A stretch of DNA of 64,000 nt from JAADJA01 sp963840975 (GTDB lineage: Bacteria; Bacteroidota; Bacteroidia; Bacteroidales; JAADJA01). Under the pieces are notes generated by a model, which made no database searches, had not been told where the DNA came from, and saw only the letters and a program-made list of their open reading frames with translations. A program made the position numbers and the translations under genes. Shown here piece by piece: positions 55,971-63,673 of this stretch (its first letter is position 1; each line of letters opens with the position of its first letter). The stretch covers positions 558,001 through 622,000 of the forward strand of contig CAWJBC010000021.1 in the NCBI GenBank assembly GCA_963840975.1, given 5' to 3'.

Positions 55971-56405
55971 TTAAATTTTAGAAAAGTTAAGGTAATCGGT
56001 ACCGCCGTTTCCTCCGCTCACATCTTCCAGCTTAATGACTGACGATCTCTGTTCAATTACATGCCAGTCATCTGTAATTTCGTCAAAAGGAGACATCCCT
56101 GTAAATGTGATATACAATTTCACCTGGCTGTCATCATTGCCGGTGCTCCATGTTCCTGTTTCAGTTATTGAACCATTGGTTGCAGTAATGGTCCCATTGC
56201 TCCCGAAATTAAAGGTGTAACCGTTAAATTTGTAAGTTTCATCCTTGCCGGAATCATTGAAATATTCAACTTTCCAGGTACCCTGGGTAATTGTTCCACT
56301 GGTATTATCAGGGGATACTGAGTCATCACTTTTATTAGTGCAGCCAATCATGATTGCCAGCATGACCAAAAAGGTCAGAATTGATTGTTTGTTTATCGTT
56401 CTCAT
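55971..56405 (-). CDS. Lipocalin-like lipoprotein
   Basis: A 144-residue lipoprotein: signal peptide with lipobox (LVMLAIMIGC, Cys about residue 22), a Ser/Asp-rich linker, then a small antiparallel barrel pattern starting GTWKVEYFNDSGKDETYKFN and including GTWSTGNDDSQVKLYITFTG, as in lipocalin-like domains of Bacteroidota. It ends DYLNFSKI. Ligand unknown. Confidence 0.72.
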   Translation of the reverse strand: MRTINKQSILTFLVMLAIMIGCTNKSDDSVSPDNTSGTITQGTWKVEYFNDSGKDETYKFNGYTFNFGSNGTITATNGSITETGTWSTGNDDSQVKLYITFTGMSPFDEITDDWHVIEQRSSVIKLEDVSGGNGGTDYLNFSKI

Positions 56406-56973
56406 ATTATTACGTTTTAAGTTTATTTATAAAATGTCTGATTCTCTCTTTTATGCTTAATTACTTTTTATTACCATGATTCACTTTCCGTATTTCAACC
56501 TTATCAAATAATAATTTACAAGCAAATTAATGATCAATACAGAAGGATAAAAAATTTAATTCGGTCAATCGGTAAATGCTGCTATTGAACCGGGATAATT
56601 TGAGCTTCAAGGGAAATTTCCTTATGTCATACGAAGTGTATGCGGTGGCCATTGTTATTCAATCCGGTCTATCCTTCGATGCTTCGACAAGCTCAGCAGG
56701 ACCTCATGATGACCGGCATTGTTCTGGATTCCTGTTCCCACCTTACCCCTACCACCTTACCACCCCGGCTTCTTTACCCTTGCCTTTTTCCTTAATAAAA
56801 AAAGGAACCCCTTCCGGAATTCCTTTCTTCCTTTGTGCTTTCCCTGTTAGGAAAGTTCAGGATAAACATCAAATGTTTTTACAAATTTAAAAGAACGGAC
56901 ACCAAAGCATCAACCCTTTAATAGTTCAACATCTAACATCATACTTCTAACATTTATCATCATCCGTCTCTTC
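56406..56973. other. Intergenic region with family 3 repeat
   Basis: AT-rich at its left end. It holds a CTTCGACAAGCTCAGCAGGA-type sequence and the family 3 repeat (56726-56830), and low-complexity CATCTAACATCATACTTCTA before the next gene. No gene is supported. Confidence 0.5.
56726..56830 (+). repeat. Interspersed ~105-base repeat (family 3), copy 2
   Basis: GGATTCCTGTTCCCACCTTA through AAAGGAACCCCTTCCGGAAT and TCCTTTCTTCC; counterpart of 55446-55553. Its terminal hairpin (GGAACCCCTTCCGGAATTCC) resembles a terminator stem. Confidence 0.8.
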
Positions 56974-57963
56974 CTATTCTTCTTCCTGGTCTATCAGCAA
57001 AAAGCTGTATTCCCCCTCATTTATTTCATCAGGGTTATAAACCATCAGGAACAGGTTGGTATCGGCCCCAAGGTCAGAAGCAAATACTTCCGACTCATCG
57101 CCCGGAACAAGCTCTATAGCCGAACCCGGAACAGGGTCGGTAGGCAGCTTTGCCGTATAAAATTTGAGCGATGTACCGCCAATGTTTGCAAGACTAAAAT
57201 ATGAATTGGCATCAAAGCCACCCTCAAGTATCGTAACCGATGCCAGTGCAGCTACCTTACCCGTTACGGGTTCGGGTGCCGGAGTGGAACCGTTTCCGTT
57301 TGCAGTGGAACGAAGCAAGCGCAGGTCGAAGAATTTTTCGATGAGCGACGGATTATCTTTGTATTTATCCATCAAGCTCCCCAGGTTGCCATAGAGCGTG
57401 TCGGCAGCTACCTTCCTTTTTATTTCCAGGATATCCGAAGCATCCTTGGTCAGTTCTTCGCAATGCGTCTGAACATTTCGTATTCCTAAAATATCTGTAT
57501 GAAATTGATCCACATCTGTTTTTGTTGCCAACAGGGCAGCATAAGGTTTCAGGGCGGTGCCCATGGCATTGATGTTGCTGATCCTGATGTCGTAGGGTCC
57601 TTCGCGGAAACCGCTGCGTCCGTTAGGAAATATCTTTTTATAATCGGCAGTATCCTCAAGGTGTACTGCTCTAACCTGGGCGTCCCACTGTTTAATTTTA
57701 ACATCAACAAGTTCTTCCAACTTCTCATTAAACCTAAAGGTTTCGCCCTCCCAGTTGCCTTTAGCAGCCGTCCAGCCGCTGTAGGCAATAGAATAATCCT
57801 CGTACACGGGAGTGGTACGGGTGAACAGAACTTCAATGTCCGGATCGGACTTCATTGCTTCCAGTTTCGAATAGCAATCCGTAATCAACAGAAGCATTTT
57901 CTTGTAACTGTTTTTTGTTGCGGTATCGAATAAATTCGATATGTACCGCCAAACTTTTTTCAT
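56974..57963 (-). CDS. Hypothetical cytoplasmic protein, helical with C-terminal beta domain
   Basis: A 329-residue protein without signal peptide. Residues 1-215 look helical and charged (KKMLLLITDCYSKLEAMKSD; VDVKIKQWDAQVRAVHLEDT). A Gly/Pro/Ser linker (NGNGSTPAPEPVTG) leads to a beta-sandwich-like C-terminus (ASVTILEGGFDANSYFSLAN ... LIDQEEE). No family recognised. Confidence 0.6.
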   Translation of the reverse strand: MKKVWRYISNLFDTATKNSYKKMLLLITDCYSKLEAMKSDPDIEVLFTRTTPVYEDYSIAYSGWTAAKGNWEGETFRFNEKLEELVDVKIKQWDAQVRAVHLEDTADYKKIFPNGRSGFREGPYDIRISNINAMGTALKPYAALLATKTDVDQFHTDILGIRNVQTHCEELTKDASDILEIKRKVAADTLYGNLGSLMDKYKDNPSLIEKFFDLRLLRSTANGNGSTPAPEPVTGKVAALASVTILEGGFDANSYFSLANIGGTSLKFYTAKLPTDPVPGSAIELVPGDESEVFASDLGADTNLFLMVYNPDEINEGEYSFLLIDQEEE

Positions 57964-58150
57964 ACTTGAAAAAATTTAGTGAATAATTAAAAATTTCAAT
58001 TCGAACAGTTGATGCTTTGATGTTATTTGCTAATACTTTTTGAAAAGAAAAAAGGTTTCAAAAAAAGTTAAAAATTTTATTTTTTTTTTACTGACTTCTT
58101 GTCAGTTTTTGGCTTATTTTTTCAAACCCGCGCCAATTGCGTCAGTGAAC

Positions 58151-58345
58151 GGTATTTTTATTTGTGAACCTGTTTTTCGACGTCGAAAATGGCAATCTTC
58201 AATTGCAGATCACGTTTTTCGATGTCGAAAATGGCAGTTTTTATTTGTGAACCTGTTTTTCGACGTCGTAAAAGGCAATCTTGATTTGCGAATAGGGTTT
58301 TTCGACGCCGATAAAGGCAATTTTCATTTGAGGATTGCCTTTTAT
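58151..58345. repeat. Minisatellite of ~42-base units with TTTTCGACGTCGAAAA palindrome
   Basis: Four units (58151, 58191, 58233, 58274) of 40, 42, 41 and 42 bases plus a partial fifth at 58316. Each contains TTTTTCGACGTCGAAAA or a close variant; the first copy of the 16-base core (58174-58189) is a perfect palindrome. Unit lengths are not all multiples of three, so no reading frame is kept. Confidence 0.88.
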
Positions 58346-58816
58346 GCCGCCTTGCCGGGCATTTGATATCCTTACTTATTTCCAATAATTAACCAAATAT
58401 GATAGTATGGGTGAACAAAGCAGAAATAAATATAAACAGGCGGGTGGTAATAAATATAATTGCGATTTTAATTGTTGGTGAAAGGGAAGTTTATATATTT
58501 GCTGGACTATACTACTTATTTAATAGGACTTAAAAATTGATATACATAACTACCTGAAGTCTATATAATATCTAAACAAAGTTACATAAGCTAATAGTCG
58601 AACCTGAATTATTTAAGAATTAATATTCCTTGAAATAATAAAATAGTTGAAAAGGTAAATGTATAAATACGTTATGGGTGACAGATATAGAAACCAATTT
58701 CCTTCAAAATTTAATTAGAAAATTATCTAAAATAAGTATTGTAATTGATTGATTCTTTATGACATTCTTACTGCGGAAATTTTTGATTAATGATTTAATG
58801 TAATAAAACTATAAAA
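58346..58816. other. AT-rich intergenic region without recognisable gene
   Basis: About 470 bases of strongly AT-rich sequence between the minisatellite and the propeller gene. I found neither intact genes nor convincing broken ones. Confidence 0.5.
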
Positions 58817-60091
58817 ATGAAAACATTTTATTTTGTTCTATTGATTAGCCTCTGTTTGACAAGTTTGGCACAAGAATATACAATTTTTAGTGAACGTGAA
58901 GGCGTTAAGGAGCAACCTGTATTTAATATTTATCAAGAACAATCTGGAAGTATTATTTTTCAAGGAAATAAAGGGATTAATAGATGGGATGGTAAGAGTT
59001 GGTCCTTTTTTAACTTTAAAAACCCAGCAATGGGTAAAAAGTATCCTAAAGAATTTCCTGATATACTTTCAAATAAAAATGGTTATGTTCTAATTCAAGT
59101 TAATGATACCGGTAGTATAGAATTAAATTCATTAGTGGGATATGATACGAAAATTGATAATGAAGGAAACCTTTGGTTTCATGATTGGTTATCCCAAAAA
59201 ATGTTGTACAAAATTGTGGGAAAAGAATGGGTACCTGTCGTCGATTTTCCTAAATCATCGTCTATTGCTATCGGAGAAGAGTTTGGTAAAGATGATGCAA
59301 GAATGTTTATTGATAGTAAAAACAATATTTGGATTCCAACATCAAAGGGTCTTTTTATGTACGATTCAAATAAATTGATATCTTTTGGGGAGACATCTAA
59401 TCTGCCAATTAGGGGTAATTGTACTTTTATGGAAGATTTAACAGGAAATATTTGGATTAGTTCCAAACATACCGGAATATACAAATATGATGGCATTAAG
59501 TGGGAACAGTATAATTCTGCAAATGCTGGGATTGTCAACAACCATATATGTTCTACTATTATTGACAAGAATGGAAAAGTATGGGCTGCTCACTATAAAG
59601 GAGGTGTGAGCTTTTTTGATGGAAATAAATGGGTGAAAGAAGAACTAGGTGAAAATTATTATGCTCCGGGTTTAAATGGAATAAGTGCAGGAGATATAAT
59701 AATAGGATTAGCTGATGGAAGTGACTGGGACAAATTTCCTTCTCAAATAATTGCTGACAACTTAAATAATATCTGGTATGCAGCAACAGGAGGAGGGCTT
59801 TTCAAATATGATGGTGCAAAATGGGAACAAATTCAAAAAGTTTCTCCCAATTCTTCTATTGAAATGATAATTGATTCAAAGGGAAATATTTGGTTTACCA
59901 ATTATGCAAATATTGGTTCACAACCAGCTGAAGGATTATTTAAATTTGATATAAAAAATAATACATGGAATTCCATCTTAAAGAAGAACATTCATAATCT
60001 TTTTGAAGATAAAAGTGGAAGTATTTGGTGTACTAGTCGTATAAACGGTCCGATAAGTGAAGAAGAAATATATTATTTCAAAAACAATTAA
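58817..60091 (+). CDS. Secreted two-component-regulator-propeller-like protein
   Basis: A 424-residue protein with a signal peptide (MKTFYFVLLISLCLTSLAQE) and repeated blades of the Reg_prop type: DSKNNIWIPTSKGLFMYDSN, EDLTGNIWISSKHTGIYKYD, DKNGKVWAAHYKGGVSFFDG and DNLNNIWYAATGGGLFKYDG, about seven in all. This is the sensor propeller normally found in hybrid two-component systems, but here no kinase follows. It ends IYYFKNN without a T9SS domain. The gene is more AT-rich than its neighbours, hinting at separate origin. Confidence 0.85.
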   Translation: MKTFYFVLLISLCLTSLAQEYTIFSEREGVKEQPVFNIYQEQSGSIIFQGNKGINRWDGKSWSFFNFKNPAMGKKYPKEFPDILSNKNGYVLIQVNDTGSIELNSLVGYDTKIDNEGNLWFHDWLSQKMLYKIVGKEWVPVVDFPKSSSIAIGEEFGKDDARMFIDSKNNIWIPTSKGLFMYDSNKLISFGETSNLPIRGNCTFMEDLTGNIWISSKHTGIYKYDGIKWEQYNSANAGIVNNHICSTIIDKNGKVWAAHYKGGVSFFDGNKWVKEELGENYYAPGLNGISAGDIIIGLADGSDWDKFPSQIIADNLNNIWYAATGGGLFKYDGAKWEQIQKVSPNSSIEMIIDSKGNIWFTNYANIGSQPAEGLFKFDIKNNTWNSILKKNIHNLFEDKSGSIWCTSRINGPISEEEIYYFKNN

Positions 60092-60503
60092 TGCCTGTTT
60101 TAATTATCCCTGTCATGTTTGAAAAAATTGGCTGTGACATGAGGTATCTCTTAAAAATGCCCCAACCATTTAATGTTACCAAACCATAAATTAGAAACAA
60201 AAACTAAAAATAACTCACTCCATGCCCCTCTTCCAAAACTCCGTCATAACAAAGTACCTGCAAGCCCAAAACAGGGAAAGGATTGCAGCGCAATGGAATG
60301 TATTTAAATCGCATTTCCTCAATCCGGTTATTCAGGAGAATATCAGACTAAGCAAGGAAGAACAATACCAGGGGGAGTTCCTGATTGATTTGTTTGTAAA
60401 GGTACTGGGGTATACTAAAAATCCGGAACCGAACTTTAACCTCACCACCGAATACAAGAACATCAAGGACAGCAAAAAGGCGGATGGTGCCATCTTATTA
60501 CAA

Positions 60504-60523
60504 CAAGGGGCTTCAGCCCCTTG
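60504..60523. repeat. In-gene palindrome, copy 1
   Basis: CAAGGGGCTTCAGCCCCTTG, read in phase 0 as QGASAPC. It lies between the nuclease Asp88 and Glu123. Confidence 0.9.
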
Positions 60524-60551
60524 CAAAAATGAAACCGGAGATGTTTCGAAG

Positions 60552-60571
60552 CAAGTAATTTCAGCCCCTTG
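60552..60571. repeat. In-gene palindrome, copy 2, left arm degenerate
   Basis: CAAGTAATTTCAGCCCCTTG; right arm intact, left arm GGGC changed to TAAT. Read as QVISAPC. Confidence 0.65.
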
Positions 60572-61512
60572 TGTGGTTGGGGTGATTGAACTGAAAGGAA
60601 CGAATACCACCGACCTGGGCAAGATTGAAACGCAGGCTTTCGGGTACAAGAACAACCAGCCCGATTGTGTTTATGTGATCACGTCGAACTTCGAGAAGCT
60701 GCGGTTTTATATTGACAATGCCATCGAGCACATCGAGTTTAATTTGTTTGCCCTCACGGAAAAGGATTTTGAATTGCTGTGGCTTTGCCTGGCTTATGAG
60801 AACATCGAAAAGGGAATTGCGAAAAAGATAAAGGATGAATCGGTCGGGCGGGAAGATGAAATTACGAAGCAGCTTTATAAGGATTATTCGCTGTTCAAGC
60901 GGGAACTGCATCAAAACCTCGTGGCGCTGAATGCGGGTTACGGGGCGCTGGAACTTTTTAAGAAATCGCAGAAGCTGCTCGACCGGTTTTTGTTTTTGTT
61001 CTTTGCCGAGGATCGCATGTTGTTGCCTCCCAATTCGGTTAAGCTGGTGCTGAACGACTGGAAAGATTTGCAGGAAAGGGATGTGGACGTAACGCTTTAC
61101 GAACGGTTTAAAAAGTATTTCGAATACCTGAACACCGGCTTTAAAGGCAAACGGTACGATGTGTATGCTTATAACGGCGGGTTGTTTAAACCGGATGCGG
61201 TGCTGGATGCCGTGAAGATTGACAGTGAACTGCTTTACCGGCATACGCACAGGCTTTCGGAATATGATTTTGTGAGCGAGGTGGATGTGAACATACTGGG
61301 GCATATTTTTGAGAACTCGCTGAATGAGCTGGACGAAATAAAGGCGCAACTGGAGGGGAAGGAAATTGACAAGAGCAAGACCAAGCGCAAAAAGGACGGT
61401 GTGTTTTACACGCCCAAATACATTACCAAGTACATTGTGGATAATACCGTTGGCAAACTGTGCAGCGAAAAGAAAACCGAACTGCAGATAAACGAGGAGG
61501 AATACACATCAA

Positions 61513-61532
61513 CAAGGGGCTTCAGCCCCTTG
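61513..61532. repeat. In-gene palindrome, copy 3
   Basis: CAAGGGGCTTCAGCCCCTTG, read in phase 1 as TRGFSPL, about 40 residues ahead of methyltransferase motif I. Confidence 0.9.
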
Positions 61533-61554
61533 CAGGAAAAGGACGCAAAACAAA

Positions 61555-61574
61555 CAAGAGGCTTCAGCCCTTTG
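61555..61574. repeat. In-gene palindrome, copy 4
   Basis: CAAGAGGCTTCAGCCCTTTG, read as TRGFSPL, 22 bases after copy 3. Arms are slightly mismatched. Confidence 0.82.
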
Positions 61575-61994
61575 CCTAAAAAGGAAAAACAAAAGCAATT
61601 AGATAAACTAAATGAATATCGCAACTGGCTTTTGCAGCTTACCATTTGCGACCCGGCTTGTGGTTCGGGGGCTTTCCTGAACCAGGCTTTGGATTTCCTG
61701 ATCAGGGAACACAAATACATTGATGAACTGCATGCCAAGCTGTTTGGCGATGCGCTGGTGCTGAGCGATATTGAAAACAGCATACTCGAAAACAATTTGT
61801 TCGGGGTGGACCTGAACGAGGAAAGCGTGGAGATAGCCAAGCTTTCGTTGTGGCTGCGAACGGCACAACCCAACCGCAAGCTGAACGACCTGAACAACAA
61901 CATCAAATGCGGCAACTCGCTGATTGATGACCCGGCAGTGGCAGGAGATAAAGCTTTTAACTGGCAGAAGGAGTTTCCGAAGGTTTTTAAAGAG

Positions 61995-62450
61995 AAGAAT
62001 AAAAAGATATGGCATGTAACTACCGTCACACATGATACACGGACTTCGCAACGAATGATAGACTACAAGGTACGGGAGCGAAGGTCTGACGGAGAAATGC
62101 ATGTTGACCGATCTATCTTCTTGAATGACGAAGAATCGCTAAAACTTACCGAAATTATTTGCGATGTCATAATTGAAAATGAATTTAACTGCCTTGCCTA
62201 CAATGTTTGCGGCGATCATGTTCATTTGATCCTGGTTTGCGAAGAAGATGAATTACCGGAAATTGTACGAAAGCTGAAAGGCAAGTCGGCACAAAAGTTT
62301 AAGGAATACAAAGGAATAAATAAGGAAGAAACTTTCCATTTGTGGGCTCAAAAATTCAACAGCAAAGAAATTACCGGCGATGAGCAATTGAGTTCTACGA
62401 TAAACTATATTGCGACAAACAGGGAAAAACATGAACTGCCCGACATCAAC
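61995..62450 (+). other. HUH/Y1 transposase-like (IS200/RAYT) domain embedded in the methyltransferase
   Basis: Residues about 592-743 of the restriction gene: IWHVTTVTHDTRTSQRM at the start, IFLNDEESLKLTEIICDVII, the HUH metal motif His666-Val-His668 in VCGDHVHLILVCEEDELPEI, KFKEY, FHLWAQKF, and a candidate catalytic Tyr729 in STINYIATNREKHELP. The order matches Y1 transposases of the TnpA-REP (RAYT) type. Flanking residues would join smoothly as FPKVFKE-GGFDVVIGNPPY without it. It is in frame, with no sign of separate start or stop codons. Confidence 0.82.
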
Positions 62451-62469
62451 AAGGGGCTGCAGCCCCTTG
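62450..62469. repeat. In-gene palindrome, copy 5 (perfect)
   Basis: CAAGGGGCTGCAGCCCCTTG, a perfect 20-base palindrome read in phase 2 as NKGLQPLV, directly at the end of the Y1 domain. Confidence 0.9.
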
Positions 62470-62570
62470 TAAAGAAAATGACATGCACACTGGAACACGC
62501 ATTTCGGACTGAGTATAAGGGAGGGTTTGATGTGGTGATTGGGAATCCGCCGTATGTGGAGCAAGTTTAA

Positions 62571-63580
62571 ATGAAGAGGATATTAACTATCTTTAGAAAA
62601 ATTTACTTGACAGTTATAGATCATTCTGAGGTTTATTACTTATTCATTGAAAAAGCAGTAAATGTTTTAGCAAAAAATGATGGCTATATTGGATATATTA
62701 CACCAAATGCATGGTTGTCGAACAAATATGCAAAAAAATTACGTGAATTATTACTATATGAAACTACTTTTTTGAATATTGATTAATTTCAATCGAAAAA
62801 TTGTTTTTGAGGAAGCAAATGTTGAAACTGCAATATTTATTTCGAAAAAAGTTTGACAATTAACAGAACATTTAGTTTTAGTTGGGCAAGATTTGAATAA
62901 TTTATATCAATATGATTAAAATGAATGGAAACAAAATAATAACTACCTCATATCTATTGCGCCTGATCAGAAAATAAATCAAATAATTAAGAAAATAAAT
63001 CTGGCAGAATATAGACTTGAAGATAAACTTGATATTTCTAATGGATTTAAACCATATCAAGTTGGATATGGAATAAACTTACAAGGTATTCCCTTAACTA
63101 TTGAAGATGTTAACAGTCGTATCTATCATTCTGAATAAAAATGAAGATAATACTTTCAGGAGAGAAATTAAAGGGAAAGGTATGTAATAGATATTCTTTC
63201 AAATGGGAAGAAGAATTATATAAATTGGGGTAAATGGTTAGATGTCACCTAGAGAAGCATTCATTATTTGAACAACCAAAAATTATTAATCAGACAAGTT
63301 ATTAGTGATTATTTCTATGCATTTTTGGATAAGGATAAATATTTTGCAGATCAATACGTTATATGTATGCACTAATTATAATGGATAAAGAAAAGGAAAA
63401 TTTAGAATATCTATTTATGTCTAATTAAACAGCAAATTATATCGGTTTTTATCATTAGAAAGTTATATTCAGAAGAAGATCGATTTATTTCCAAAAATAA
63501 AGGTTAATGAGTTAAAAAATCTTCCAATAAAGAAATTAGAAAAAGAAAATCAACAACCTTTTATCGAGAAAGCAGACCTA
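62571..63580 (+). pseudogene. Target-recognition region of the restriction gene, frame-broken
   Basis: Reading across frames recovers a TaqI-like specificity region: NEEDINYL; VYYLFIEKAVNVLAKNDGYI with GYITPNAWLSNKYAKKLREL; NRKIVFEEANVETAIFISKK; ISIAPDQKINQIIKKINLAE; LDISNGFKPYQVGYGINLQG; NRYSFKWEEELY; KWLDV; FEQPKII; ISDYFYAFLDKDKYFADQ; KEKENLEYL; KVNELKNLPIKKLEKENQQP. About ten indels or stops interrupt it. It joins the intact C-terminal frame at 63581. The region is much more AT-rich than the methyltransferase part. Confidence 0.7.
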
Positions 63581-63653
63581 ATGCTTTCCTTAAACAAGGA
63601 ATTGCAGGAAACCTCACAAAAATTCCAAAGGACCTTACAGCGAAGACTGGAAA

Positions 63654-63673
63654 CAATGGGCTTCAGCCCATTG
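63654..63673. repeat. In-gene palindrome, copy 6, with compensatory change
   Basis: CAATGGGCTTCAGCCCATTG, read as TMGFSPL. Relative to copy 1 the fourth base G is T and its partner C is A, keeping the stem paired. Confidence 0.88.

Noticed and set aside
58151..58345. CRISPR array
   Set aside because: Only four units, no alternation of constant repeats and unique spacers, no cas genes; the whole unit repeats.
58040..58385. Frames on both strands across the minisatellite
   Set aside because: Unit lengths of 40-42 bases do not preserve a frame, and neither frame has a signal or known domain.
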